Source: Mycolicibacterium cosmeticum
GTDB taxonomy: Bacteria; Actinomycetota; Actinomycetes; Mycobacteriales; Mycobacteriaceae
Direction of reading: 5' to 3'
Assembly (NCBI RefSeq): GCF_000613185.1
Contig: NZ_CCBB010000002.1
Coordinates: forward strand, 694,789-758,788
DNA length: 64,000 nucleotides
The position numbers were made by a program, and so were the translations under genes. The notes beneath the pieces are model-generated. The model ran no database searches. It was given only the letters and a program-made list of their open reading frames with translations, and had not been told where the DNA came from. This document shows, piece after piece, positions 55,502 through 64,000 of this stretch. The first letter of the stretch is position 1. Every line of letters begins with the position of its first letter.

Positions 55502-56233
55502 TCAGTGCCGGCTGGCCAGGCCGAGGTCGGTCAGCAGTGCCGCCCGCAGTTCTTCGCGGGCGGTGCCGGCTTCGCGCTCCGCGGCGGGCAGCTGCACCCG
55601 GTGCTCGGTACCGATGCGGCCGCCGCTCATCACCACGATGCGGTCGGCCAGCGCGATGGCCTCGTCGACGTCGTGGGTGACCAACAGCATCGAGGCCGCA
55701 TGCACGCGACGCAGGTCGCGCACGAGATCGTGCATCCTGACCCGCGTGATGGCGTCCAACGCGGCGAACGGTTCGTCGAGCAACACCAGTTCCGGTTCCG
55801 AGACCAGCGCTCTGGCCAGCGCGACGCGCTGCGCTTCACCGCCGGAAAGCTCCTTGGGCCACGCCTTTTCGCGTCCTTGCAGGCCGACTTCCCGCAGTGC
55901 GCGGCGGGCCCGGTCGTCCGCGTCGGCGCCGTGCAGACCGAGCGTGACGTTACGCAGGACGCGCTGCCACGGCAGCAGGCGATCGGCCTGGAAGACCACC
56001 GCGCGCTTGGCGGGCACTTCGATGCGGCCACCGTCGGGTTTGTCCAGGCCGGCCAGCAATCTCAGCAGCGTGCTCTTACCGCATCCGGACGGGCCGAGGA
56101 GCACGACCAGTTCCTGGTGGTCGATCCGCAGGTCGAGCCGATCAAGCACCACCCGGTCACCGAAGCGGCGGACAACCCGTTCGACGAGCACCCCGGTCAG
56201 CTGGCGCGGCACGCTCGCCACGGAGCCGGTCAC
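55502..56233 (-). CDS. Sulfonate-type ABC transporter ATP-binding protein
   Basis: A 243-residue SsuB-type ATPase: Walker A GPSGCGKST, LSGGEAQRVALARAL signature, LLDEPFAALD Walker B, VTHDVDEA switch. GTG 56233 overlaps the permease stop as GTGA, so I prefer it over the GTG at 56257. The next gene is the binding protein, 23 bp downstream. Confidence 0.92.
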   Translation of the reverse strand: MTGSVASVPRQLTGVLVERVVRRFGDRVVLDRLDLRIDHQELVVLLGPSGCGKSTLLRLLAGLDKPDGGRIEVPAKRAVVFQADRLLPWQRVLRNVTLGLHGADADDRARRALREVGLQGREKAWPKELSGGEAQRVALARALVSEPELVLLDEPFAALDAITRVRMHDLVRDLRRVHAASMLLVTHDVDEAIALADRIVVMSGGRIGTEHRVQLPAAEREAGTAREELRAALLTDLGLASRH

Positions 56234-57126
56234 ACCGCCTCGAAACTGGGGCGCCACCGCAACAGCACGCGCTCACACGTGCGCACCAACTGGTCGGCCG
56301 TCAGCCCGAGCAGGGAGTAGATCAACAGACCCACGAACACCTTGTTGGTCTGCAGGTAGGTTTGCGCCTGGGTGATCAGGAAGCCCAGGCCGGCGTCGGC
56401 GTTGACGGTCTCCGCCGCGACGAGCCCGAGGATGCTGTAGGCAAGCGAGAAGCGCAGTCCGACAAGGAAACCCGGCAGCGACCCGGGCAGCAACACCCTG
56501 CTGACCACCCGCCACACTCCGGCGCCGGTGGTCCTGGCCATCTCGATCAGCCGCTGGTCGACACCCCGGATGGCCGCGAACAGGTTGAGATACATCGGCA
56601 CGCCGGCACCGAACGCGATCAGCAGAACCTTCGTCAACTCGTCGATGCCGAACCACACCACGAACAACGGCAGCACCGCCAGCAGCGGGATGGTGTTCAG
56701 TATCTGCGCCACGCCGTTGAACACGTACTCACCGCTGCGCAACAACCCGCCCAGCACCCCGGCGGTGATGCCGACCGCCAGCCCGATGGCCAGTCCCAGA
56801 CCGGCCCGCTGCAGCGAGATCACCAGGTCCGGGCCGAGCACCCCGTCGCGCCACAGTTCGGCGGCGGTGCGCAGGATGTCGGTCGGTGCCGGCGCGTAGG
56901 CCGGCGCCAGAACACCTGCGCCGGCCAGGATTTCCCACACGATGACGATCAGCACCGGGGTGGTGTAGATGCCGAGCGGCCAGTGCAGCACCCTGCGCAA
57001 CGCACCCACGGCGCCACCGCGGGTGGCCGCGGCGGGTTCGAACACCTCCCGGCGCCGCGCATCGGTGACCACCACGGGGCGCCGGTCGGCGGCGGCCGGC
57101 GGCGTGGCCGCACTGACAATGCTCAT
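56230..57126 (-). CDS. Sulfonate-type ABC transporter permease
   Basis: A 298-residue SsuC-type permease with a 45-residue hydrophilic N-terminus and six hydrophobic helices; the EAA-type loop is GVDQRLIEMARTTGAGVWRVV. It is the first gene of the six-gene operon (permease, ATPase, receptor, LLM monooxygenase, FAD protein, ferredoxin). ATG 57126. Divergent from the MOSC gene. Confidence 0.92.
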   Translation of the reverse strand: MSIVSAATPPAAADRRPVVVTDARRREVFEPAAATRGGAVGALRRVLHWPLGIYTTPVLIVIVWEILAGAGVLAPAYAPAPTDILRTAAELWRDGVLGPDLVISLQRAGLGLAIGLAVGITAGVLGGLLRSGEYVFNGVAQILNTIPLLAVLPLFVVWFGIDELTKVLLIAFGAGVPMYLNLFAAIRGVDQRLIEMARTTGAGVWRVVSRVLLPGSLPGFLVGLRFSLAYSILGLVAAETVNADAGLGFLITQAQTYLQTNKVFVGLLIYSLLGLTADQLVRTCERVLLRWRPSFEAV

Positions 57127-57170
57127 GCCTTGTCACGATGACGGGTCGGGTTCCGTTGGGGGAGGCATCA

Positions 57171-57183
57171 AATCGGCCCGATT
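57171..57183. promoter_or_regulatory. Dyad upstream of the sulfur operon
   Basis: AATCGG (57171-57176), a central C, then CCGATT (57178-57183): a perfect 13-bp dyad in the 83-bp divergent region between the sulfonate operon and the MOSC gene. No regulator gene is adjacent, so the binding protein is unknown. Confidence 0.45.
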
Positions 57184-57209
57184 CTTTCCCACCCTCTAGT
57201 CTGGTGCTC

Positions 57210-57890
57210 ATGTCGCACGTGCTGACGGTGAACATCGCCCAACCGCGGACCAGCCCCGATGACGGCCGCTTGCAGACCGGGATTGACAAGCGACCCGTCG
57301 ACGGGGCGGTCGAAGTGCGCTCCCCCGGACCCATGCAGGGCGGGCTGGGCAGCGGCTTGGTGGGTGACCTGATCGGCAATCAGGCCTTCCACGGCGGCGA
57401 CGACCAGGCGGTGTACGCCTACGCGCGAGAGGATCTCGACGCCTGGGAGACGGAACTCGGCCGGGACATCGCCAACGGGGTGTTCGGCGAGAACTTCACC
57501 ACCACCGGTGTCGATGTCACCAGCGCCGTGGTGGGTGAGCGGTGGCGGGTGGGATCCGGAGGTTTGGAGTTGGAGGTCTCCCGCCCGCGGATTCCCTGCC
57601 GCACCTTCGCGCTGTGGCTGGAGATCAACGGGTGGGTCAAGACGTTCACCACGTCCGCGGTTCCGGGGGCCTACCTGCGGGTGGTCACGCCGGGGACGGT
57701 GCGCGCCGGCGACCCGATCGAGGTGATCCACCGGCCCGACCATGGAATCACCGTCGGCCTGGTGTTCCGCGCCCTGACCCTGGAGGGCGCCATGCTGCCG
57801 TCGGTGCTGGCCGCCGACGCGTTACCCGAGGACATCAAGGACAAGGCCCGGCGCCGGGCGGCGCGGGTTCAGGGCGCCGCGGGGAGCTGA
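57210..57890 (+). CDS. MOSC-domain protein (YiiM-like)
   Basis: A 226-residue MOSC protein: LVGDLIGNQAFHGGDDQAVYAY, GVFGENFTTTG and SRPRIPCRTFALWL with the conserved Cys. The family binds molybdenum cofactor sulfur and takes part in reduction of N-hydroxylated compounds; YiiM members do so alone. ATG 57210. The final 22 bp overlap the convergent SGNH hydrolase gene. Confidence 0.88.
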   Translation: MSHVLTVNIAQPRTSPDDGRLQTGIDKRPVDGAVEVRSPGPMQGGLGSGLVGDLIGNQAFHGGDDQAVYAYAREDLDAWETELGRDIANGVFGENFTTTGVDVTSAVVGERWRVGSGGLELEVSRPRIPCRTFALWLEINGWVKTFTTSAVPGAYLRVVTPGTVRAGDPIEVIHRPDHGITVGLVFRALTLEGAMLPSVLAADALPEDIKDKARRRAARVQGAAGS

Positions 57891-58552
57891 TCGCCGACCA
57901 GCGACGCGATCCGATCCGCCAGGTAGGTGTGCCCGGCATCGGTGGGATGCACGCCGTCGGAGCCGATCAGGTCCGGACGCCCGACGAACCAGCGTTCGGC
58001 GATCGGGTCGATGAACACCGCGCCGAACGCCCGGGCAACGTTGCCGAGGGCGTCGCGGATCTGCAGCACCTTGTCGGGTACGTCGGCAGTCGGCCACGGC
58101 GGCCCGATCACCAGCAGCTTGGCTGCCGGCGCCGCGCGTCGGGCGGAATCGAAAGCGCTCCAAGCCATTCCGCTCAGCGCCAGCGGATCGGCCGGCTCGT
58201 CGTTGCGGGAACCGAAGAACACCACCAGGACATCGTCGGGCCGCACAGCACGGGCTGTGAGGTCCACGAACAGGCTGCCGTGGTCACCGCGGACCGCGTA
58301 TCCGGCCCGGCCTTCGGACGCCACGTCCGCGGCCACCGGCTTGCCCTGCCGCGCCAGGTCCCGCCAGGCTTGGGTCGGCCACCCCTTGTTGCCCATCCCA
58401 CCGATGTTGGTGCCGGTGGTGTAGGAATCGCCGATCACGGCGATGTGGCTGAGCGGCGCGTCCCGGCTGACGGTCACCACCTGGACCGGACGGATGGTGA
58501 CCAGTCCGGCCACCACCGCCAGTGACGTCACAAGCACGGCAAAGCGGCGCAA
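57869..58552 (-). CDS. SGNH/GDSL-type hydrolase, membrane-anchored or secreted
   Basis: A 227-residue esterase with an N-terminal hydrophobic segment (residues 3-24, signal or anchor). Block I is VIGDSYTTGTN (Ser nucleophile), FFGSRNDEPADP lies in the place of block III, and SDGVHPTDAGHTYLADRI supplies Asp and His. TTG start, with GGGAGA upstream. It should act outside the membrane on acyl esters; the substrate is unknown. Confidence 0.87.
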   Translation of the reverse strand: MRRFAVLVTSLAVVAGLVTIRPVQVVTVSRDAPLSHIAVIGDSYTTGTNIGGMGNKGWPTQAWRDLARQGKPVAADVASEGRAGYAVRGDHGSLFVDLTARAVRPDDVLVVFFGSRNDEPADPLALSGMAWSAFDSARRAAPAAKLLVIGPPWPTADVPDKVLQIRDALGNVARAFGAVFIDPIAERWFVGRPDLIGSDGVHPTDAGHTYLADRIASLVGDQLPAAP

Positions 58553-58683
58553 CGGTCTCCCCTCTCAAGGTCCCCGGATGGTTCGAGCATCGACAAGATC
58601 AACTCCGCCGACAGCCTACTGGCTACCCGTCAGTTGGTTTGCCGCGCAGTGCTATTCGTCACGTCCGGAAACACAGCGAACGC

Positions 58684-59865
58684 TCAGGCGGACAGTTTGC
58701 GGTCATCCCTGCCGAGCGGCTGGACCGTGGGCGTGGCGTCCTTGACGTCCACCATCCTGCGCATCCACCGGCGGGCCGGTTCCTCGACGAAGTGATACAG
58801 CGCGGCGGCCGCGGCAAACGCGATCGCGAACAGGCCCGCCAGAATCCATTTGCCGGCCGGCCCGGCAAGGGTGAGCTCGAATTGCAGCACCGCCCAGTTC
58901 CACGCGGTGTGCACGATCTCGTGCACCATGTAGAGGCTGAACGAGATCTGCCCGCCGTAGGTCAGAGCCCGAAGCGACAGCAGGCTGGGCAGGGTGCCGC
59001 TGCCGATGGCCAGCGTCACCACCAGCGGCACGAAGAGCAGGTCCAGCACGCCGCCGCTGTCGATCACGTCCGGGATCGGGTGCGCGTCGAACCAGTACAG
59101 GGCACCGATGAGGGCCGCGACCAGGAGCACCGCCGCCACCCCGGCGAGGGTGCGGGTGCGGTCGGACGGATTGAGCCTGCGTACCGCGGCACAGGCGATG
59201 GCGCCCGCGGTGAACTGCATGATGATGCGCGGCAGCCAGCTCCAGGGGGTGTAGAAGTGCCCGCTGGCCAGCAGGAACATCACCGGCGGCAGCGTCACCG
59301 CGAACGCCAGCCACAGCAGGGTGCGGGCCCGCGTCGCCCTGGCCAGCCGGAAGATGACCAGCACCAACCCGCCGAACAGCAGGTACGCCAGCCATTCGGC
59401 GCTGATCGACCATGCCGGCCCGTCCCAGCTGGAGCCGTCGAAGAAGGGCTGGAACCACAACTGCACCAGGAACAGCTGCCGGATGTAGCTCACCGCGGTG
59501 AGGGTGTGCACGTTCTCCGACGGCACGTGCCCGACGTAGAGGGTGAAGATGATCCACAGGGCGGCCAGGTGCAGCGTGACCAGATAGACCGGCCAGACCC
59601 GGGCCAGCCGCATCCAGAGGAAGTGCAGGGTGGCCCGGGTGGACCAGTTCTTGCCCATCTTGTCGATGTAGGTCCAGGTCAGCACGAAGCCGCTGAGGAT
59701 GAAGAACAGGTCGACGCCCTGGGCGCCGCAGTTCAAGATCGGTGCCAGCGCCTCGCTGAGATCCGGGGCGGCTTCGTGCAGCAGCGGGCGGAAGTGGAAG
59801 AGCACCACCCAGACGGCGGCGAAGATGCGAAGGCCGGTCAGGGCCTTGATCTCTCCGCTACGCAC
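58684..59865 (-). CDS. Acyltransferase 3 (OafA-type) membrane protein
   Basis: A 393-residue polytopic acyltransferase: LTGLRIFAAVWVVLFHF at the start, LFFILSGFVLTWTY, and about ten hydrophobic helices, ending in a hydrophilic tail. GGAAAGAG is placed for GTG 59865; a TTG at 59895 would add ten residues. It follows the SGNH esterase in the same direction 131 bp upstream, so an acylation/deacylation pair on the same extracellular glycan is possible. Confidence 0.85.
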   Translation of the reverse strand: MRSGEIKALTGLRIFAAVWVVLFHFRPLLHEAAPDLSEALAPILNCGAQGVDLFFILSGFVLTWTYIDKMGKNWSTRATLHFLWMRLARVWPVYLVTLHLAALWIIFTLYVGHVPSENVHTLTAVSYIRQLFLVQLWFQPFFDGSSWDGPAWSISAEWLAYLLFGGLVLVIFRLARATRARTLLWLAFAVTLPPVMFLLASGHFYTPWSWLPRIIMQFTAGAIACAAVRRLNPSDRTRTLAGVAAVLLVAALIGALYWFDAHPIPDVIDSGGVLDLLFVPLVVTLAIGSGTLPSLLSLRALTYGGQISFSLYMVHEIVHTAWNWAVLQFELTLAGPAGKWILAGLFAIAFAAAAALYHFVEEPARRWMRRMVDVKDATPTVQPLGRDDRKLSA

Positions 59866-59969
59866 AACACTCTTTCCGTGGCCGATTCCGTGCAAAGGGT
59901 ATCAGCGCAACGGGTCGACGGCCGCGAAGTGAACGCTGCGCGATTCCTGGCAACGACGCGGTGAACGGG

Positions 59970-60557
59970 TCAGGGAGTCGGGGCGGGCGCGGGTCCTGGT
60001 GCGGGTGCGGGTTCCGGTGAGCTGGGCGCCGCCGGGTCGTCGGGATGAGTGGCGTTGTACTGCGCGGCGTTGCGATTGAGGCCGTCGAGATAGGCCTTGA
60101 GCTTGAGGCCCTGCAGCACCGGCGGCAGTCCCGGCCCTGGCGGTGCCTGGTCGGTCAGCTGCCAGGTCTGGCAGCCGGTGGTCTTGAACGTGCCGTCGGT
60201 GGCGTCGATCTGGACCACCTGCGCCTCGTGTGTGAAGGCCCGGTCGATCGTGTCGCCGGTCTGACCGGCCGGCGCGGCGGCGATCCGGCGCCACGAACAC
60301 GTGCCGTCGCCGACCGGTCCGGCCGAGGCGTACACGCCGGGGACGATGTCGGTACCCACTACGAAGGAGCCGTCGTGGTCGATGACGTTCTTCGGCGCGG
60401 CCGGCGGCGCGGGCGCGGGAGCCGGCGCCGGACTCGGCGCCGGAGTCAGCACTGCCGGGTCGGCCACGGCCGTCGCGGCGCCGCTGCAACCGAGGAGCGT
60501 GAACGCGGCCAGCGCCGTGCCGGCCAGGGCGGGGACCACCAGCGGTTTGGACCTCAT
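59970..60557 (-). CDS. Pro/Ala-rich lipoprotein, unknown function
   Basis: A 195-residue lipoprotein with lipobox FTLLGCSG. A Pro/Ala linker (about 35-55) is followed by a compact domain with DGSFVVGTDIVPGVYAS, GTCSWRRI and a second Cys in TTGCQTWQL, a disulfide-stabilised module repeated in actinobacterial lipoproteins. The C-terminus is Pro/Ala-rich again (PEPAPAPGPAPAPTP). GAGG precedes ATG 60557. Function unknown. Confidence 0.78.
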   Translation of the reverse strand: MRSKPLVVPALAGTALAAFTLLGCSGAATAVADPAVLTPAPSPAPAPAPAPPAAPKNVIDHDGSFVVGTDIVPGVYASAGPVGDGTCSWRRIAAAPAGQTGDTIDRAFTHEAQVVQIDATDGTFKTTGCQTWQLTDQAPPGPGLPPVLQGLKLKAYLDGLNRNAAQYNATHPDDPAAPSSPEPAPAPGPAPAPTP

Positions 60558-60876
60558 ATACCTCAGGGTAGGCCCGTGCCGGGCCGGTCCGGCAACCTGA
60601 GGATGGGCTGAACGGCTTCCGTCGCCGCGCAACGGCCCGGGCATCGGGGTGCCGCGATCCCGCGCGGGGCGGCGGTCTCAACGGCATTTGCACAGGTAGA
60701 GCGGGTCAGGCGGGGCCGGTGAATGCGTTGGCGAAAGAGTGGTCGACGTTGCAAAATATGTACGGCACGTCACTCTGTTATATGGCCTAAGCTCTCAGTT
60801 ACATAAGCTAACCTGTGGCGATCATAAGACGCCTGGTGAACGCGGCGAAACAACCCAACGGGGGAATTCGAACTCG
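60558..60876. other. 319-bp region upstream of mmpS
   Basis: No gene visible. The segment 60770-60830 is AT-rich and probably holds the mmpS-mmpL promoter. TAAGCT occurs twice (60788, 60804), and GCTAACCT at 60807-60814 matches half of an IdeR box. Confidence 0.4.
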
Positions 60877-61305
60877 ATGAACGTGCTCAAACGCATCTGG
60901 ATACCACTGGTCATCGTGATCGTGGTCGGCGTCGCCACGTTCACCGTGATGCGGGTCCGCACGTTCTTCGGCACCGGTCCCGGTTACGTCTCGACCGAGA
61001 ACAGCGCCTCCGACGAGAGCGAACCGTTCGACCCCAAGGTCGTCAAATACGAGATCTGGGGCTCGGGCGCCACCGCCAACATCAACTACATGGACCTCGA
61101 CGCCAAGCCGCAGCGGGCCGACAACGCCCCGCTGCCGTGGACGTTGACGCTGAGCACCACCGCACCGTCGGTGTTCCCCACCATCTCCGCGCAAGGCGAC
61201 GGTGACAGCTTGTCCTGCCGCATCACCGTCGACGACGAGGTCAAGGACGAACGGACCGTGGACGGCGTCGGTGCGCACACGTACTGCCTGGTGAAGTCGG
61301 CATGA
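60877..61305 (+). CDS. MmpS-family membrane accessory protein
   Basis: A 142-residue MmpS protein. A single N-terminal helix ([20 protein letters not shown]) anchors it; the periplasmic domain has [19 protein letters not shown] and the C-terminal [15 protein letters not shown]. It is the partner of the MmpL transporter, with which it overlaps by ATGA. GGGGGA is a little far (12 bases) from ATG 60877. The MmpS4/5 type is likely, linked in relatives to siderophore or drug export. Confidence 0.93.
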   Translation: MNVLKRIWIPLVIVIVVGVATFTVMRVRTFFGTGPGYVSTENSASDESEPFDPKVVKYEIWGSGATANINYMDLDAKPQRADNAPLPWTLTLSTTAPSVFPTISAQGDGDSLSCRITVDDEVKDERTVDGVGAHTYCLVKSA

Positions 61306-64000
61306 CCACGCCCCCGGGTGCCGCCGCCACCGATCCGCCGACCGACGCCATCCCGGCGGTGAAGCAACCGAACCGCACCTTCATCCCGCGCACCATCCGA
61401 ACGCTGGCCCTGCCGATCATCCTGGGCTGGCTCGCCATCATGGTGTTGTTCAACGCGATCGTGCCTCAGCTCGAAGAGGTCGGGAAAATGCGGTCGGTGT
61501 CCATGAGTCCGGACACCGCGCCGTCGATGATCTCGATGAAGCGCATCGGCGCCAACTTCGCCGAATTCAAATCGGACAGCTCGGCGATGGTGGTGCTGGA
61601 GGCCGATCATCAGCTCGGGGATGCCGAGCACAAGTTCTACGACGAGATGATCAAGAAGCTGGAAGCCGACACCAAACATGTCGAGCACATCCAGGACATG
61701 TGGGGCGACCCGCTGACGGCGGCCGGCGCGCAGAGCGCCGACGGCAAGGCCACCTACGTGCAGGTCTACCTCGCCGGTAACCAGGGTGAGTCGCTGGCCA
61801 ACGAGTCGGTCGAGGCCACCCAGAAGATCATCGACGGTATGACCCCGCCGCCGGGGCTGAAGGTGTTCGTCACCGGTCCGTCGGCGCTGATGGCCGACCA
61901 GCACATCGCGGGCGACCGCAGCATGCAGATGATCACCATGCTGACCTTCGCCGTGATCATCGTGATGCTGTTGCTGATCTACCGATCGGTGGTCACGGTC
62001 TTCCTGGTGCTGGCCATGGTCGCCGTCGAACTCGGTATCACCCGCGGATTCATCGCCTTCCTGGGCTACCACGACATCATCGGGCTTTCAACGTTCGCGA
62101 CGAACCTTCTGGTGACCCTGGCGATCGCGGCGTCCACCGACTACGCGATCTTCCTGATCGGGCGCTACCAGGAGGCCCGCAGTGTCGGCGAGGACCGCGA
62201 GACCGCGTACTACACGATGTATCACGGCACCGCGCATGTGATCCTGGGCTCGGGTATGACCATCGCCGGTGCGACGTTCTGCCTGCACTTCACCAAACTC
62301 CCCTATTTCGTCTCCCTCGGAATCCCGCTGGCCATCGGCATGATGGTCGCGGTCTTCGCGGCCCTGACGCTGGGGCCCGCGGTTGTCACCGTGGCGTCGC
62401 GCTTCGGCAAAACGCTGGAACCCAAGCGCGCGATGCGCACCCGCGGCTGGCGCAAGATCGGTGCGCTCATCGTGCGCTGGCCCGGCCCGGTGCTGGTGGC
62501 CACCATCGCGCTGTCGATGGTGGGCCTGCTCACCCTGCCCGGATACCGCGCCGGGTACAACGACCGCAATTACCTGCCCGCCGACATCCCGGCCAACGTC
62601 GGCTACGCGGCGGCGGATCGGCATTTCAACCAGGCGCGGATGAATCCGGAACTGTTGATGATCGAAAGCGATCACGATCTGCGCAATTCGGCGGACTTCC
62701 TGGTGATCGACAAGATCGCCAAGGCGGTGTTCCGCACCCCGGGTATCGGTCGGGTGCAGGCGATCACGCGGCCGCAGGGCACCCCGATCGAGCACACCTC
62801 GATCCCGTTCCAGATCAGCATGCAGGGCACTTCTCAGAAGATGAACGAGAAGTACCAGCAGGACATGATGGCCAACATGCTCAAGCAGGCCGACGACATG
62901 CAGGTCACCATCGACAACATGACCAAGATGCAGAGCATCACGGTCCAGATGGCGGCCACCACGCATTCGATGGTCACCAAGATGAAGAACATGACCGTCG
63001 ATGTGGCCGAATTGCGGGACCATATCGCCGATTTCGACGATTTCTTCCGGCCGATCCGCAACTACCTGTACTGGGAGCCGCACTGCTACGACATTCCGTC
63101 GTGCTGGGCGATCCGGTCGATATTCGACACCCTGGACGGGATCGACACCATGACCGACGACATCCAGCAGTTGATGCCGGACATGGAGCGCCTGGACACG
63201 TTGATGCCGCAGATGGTGGCGTTGATGCCGTCGATGATCGCGACGATGAAGAACATGAAGACCTACATGCTGACGATGTATCAGACCCAGAAGGGCATAC
63301 AGGATCAGATGTCGGCGATGCAGGACAACTCGTCGGCGATGGGCGAGGCCTTCGACGCGGCCAAGAACGACGATTCGTTCTATTTGCCGCCGGAAACCTT
63401 CGACAATCCCGAATTCAAGCGGGGCATGAAGAGTTTCGTGTCGCCCGACGGGAAATCGGTGCGGTTCATCATCAGTCACGACGGTGACCCGATGAGCCCC
63501 GAGGGCATCTCGCACATCGAGGCGATCAAGCAGGCCGCCAAGGAGGCGATCAAGGGCACCCCGCTGGAGGGTTCCAGGATCTACCTGGCAGGCACCGCCG
63601 CCACCTTCAAGGACATGGCCGACGCGTCCAAGTACGACCTGATGATCGCGGGCATCGCCTCGCTGTGCCTGATCTTCATCATCATGCTGATCATCACCCG
63701 CGCGGTGGTGGCCGCCGCCGTGATCGTCGGCACCGTATTGCTTTCGCTCGGAACATCATTCGGTTTGTCGGTGCTGATCTGGCAACACATCATCGGCCAG
63801 CCGCTGCACTGGCTGGTGCTGGCGATGTCGGTGATCATCCTGTTGGCCGTCGGATCCGACTACAACCTGTTGTTGGTGTCCCGGTTCAAGGAGGAGATCC
63901 ATGCCGGGCTGAACACCGGCATCATCCGGTCCATGGGCGGTACCGGATCGGTGGTCACCTCCGCGGGCCTGGTGTTCGCGTTCACCATGATCTCGATGGC
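61302..64000 (+). CDS. MmpL-family RND transporter (3' end beyond window)
   Basis: The first 899 residues of an MmpL transporter. An N-terminal helix and a large periplasmic domain precede the first RND core ([20 protein letters not shown]). Proton-relay motifs are [12 protein letters not shown] in the first half and [12 protein letters not shown] in the second. A long second periplasmic loop rich in Met (about 560-700) is typical of the MmpS-linked group. It exports lipids, siderophores or drugs across the inner membrane with MmpS. Confidence 0.93.
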   Translation, partial: MTTPPGAAATDPPTDAIPAVKQPNRTFIPRTIRTLALPIILGWLAIMVLFNAIVPQLEEVGKMRSVSMSPDTAPSMISMKRIGANFAEFKSDSSAMVVLEADHQLGDAEHKFYDEMIKKLEADTKHVEHIQDMWGDPLTAAGAQSADGKATYVQVYLAGNQGESLANESVEATQKIIDGMTPPPGLKVFVTGPSALMADQHIAGDRSMQMITMLTFAVIIVMLLLIYRSVVTVFLVLAMVAVELGITRGFIAFLGYHDIIGLSTFATNLLVTLAIAASTDYAIFLIGRYQEARSVGEDRETAYYTMYHGTAHVILGSGMTIAGATFCLHFTKLPYFVSLGIPLAIGMMVAVFAALTLGPAVVTVASRFGKTLEPKRAMRTRGWRKIGALIVRWPGPVLVATIALSMVGLLTLPGYRAGYNDRNYLPADIPANVGYAAADRHFNQARMNPELLMIESDHDLRNSADFLVIDKIAKAVFRTPGIGRVQAITRPQGTPIEHTSIPFQISMQGTSQKMNEKYQQDMMANMLKQADDMQVTIDNMTKMQSITVQMAATTHSMVTKMKNMTVDVAELRDHIADFDDFFRPIRNYLYWEPHCYDIPSCWAIRSIFDTLDGIDTMTDDIQQLMPDMERLDTLMPQMVALMPSMIATMKNMKTYMLTMYQTQKGIQDQMSAMQDNSSAMGEAFDAAKNDDSFYLPPETFDNPEFKRGMKSFVSPDGKSVRFIISHDGDPMSPEGISHIEAIKQAAKEAIKGTPLEGSRIYLAGTAATFKDMADASKYDLMIAGIASLCLIFIIMLIITRAVVAAAVIVGTVLLSLGTSFGLSVLIWQHIIGQPLHWLVLAMSVIILLAVGSDYNLLLVSRFKEEIHAGLNTGIIRSMGGTGSVVTSAGLVFAFTMISM

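Noticed and set aside
62088..63515. A 475-codon minus-strand frame inside mmpL
   Set aside because: His/Arg/Asp-rich antisense shadow of the MmpL loop.

Overview
The window is high-GC DNA whose gene content points to a rapidly growing mycobacterium (Mycolicibacterium or a close relative). The indicators are an MmpS-MmpL pair, furA-katG, a RipD-type non-catalytic NlpC/P60 protein, a CanB-type carbonic anhydrase, several cutinases, an F420/LLM-type oxidoreductase, a mycothiol-type DinB-fold protein, many GTG/TTG starts and many short ATGA overlaps. Species-level placement is inference. No rRNA, tRNA, CRISPR array, insertion sequence or phage gene was recognised; this is chromosomal sequence with many small regulator-plus-enzyme modules.

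Region by region. 1-4.8 kb: a LacI regulator reading into a sugar-binding lipoprotein (cut by the window edge), a frameshifted streptomycin-3''-kinase-like gene, and a PfkB kinase / class II aldolase operon divergent from a TetR gene with a clear operator between them. 4.8-10 kb: a secreted small protein, a complete MraY outside any division/cell-wall cluster, a DUF1737 protein, a proline-iminopeptidase-like hydrolase, CanB, two alpha/beta hydrolases, the second preceded by a 17-codon leader ORF with a perfect Shine-Dalgarno. 10-25 kb: a methyltransferase, a metallo-beta-lactamase-fold (MBL) hydrolase, a repeat-bearing lipoprotein, two cutinases, a haloacid-dehalogenase-like protein, a TetR/FAD-monooxygenase divergon, an L,D-transpeptidase, a ferritin-like protein, an FKBP lipoprotein and a TetR/MpaB-type oxygenase divergon. 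25-39 kb: an S4 RNA-binding protein; an operon with threonine aldolase, VOC and acyltransferase; an LLM oxidoreductase; furA-katG; a four-gene sugar-type ABC importer with ATGA overlaps at every junction; and an MBL protein convergent with a PHB-depolymerase-like esterase. 39-46 kb: a PhyH-like dioxygenase, a NYN nuclease-like protein, the AraC-VOC-DUF1801-UvrA-like cassette, RipD and Tpx. 46-51 kb: an APH(6)-type kinase; a tightly coupled phosphodiesterase / degenerate MenC-like / P450 operon; and a third cutinase. 51-57 kb: a six-gene sulfonate-type sulfur operon whose FAD subunit is frameshifted. 57-64 kb: MOSC, SGNH hydrolase, acyltransferase, lipoprotein, and MmpS-MmpL running off the end.

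The least ordinary signals are: two copies of a near-identical long perfect inverted repeat, at the convergent gene ends 32.66 kb and 44.63 kb; an enolase-superfamily protein that has lost its catalytic lysines, locked between a phosphodiesterase and a P450; an orphan mraY; a RipD with a large Ala/Pro-rich insertion; a leader ORF before a hydrolase; and two single-base frameshifts in otherwise well-conserved enzymes. Several divergent regulator/enzyme pairs carry visible operator palindromes.
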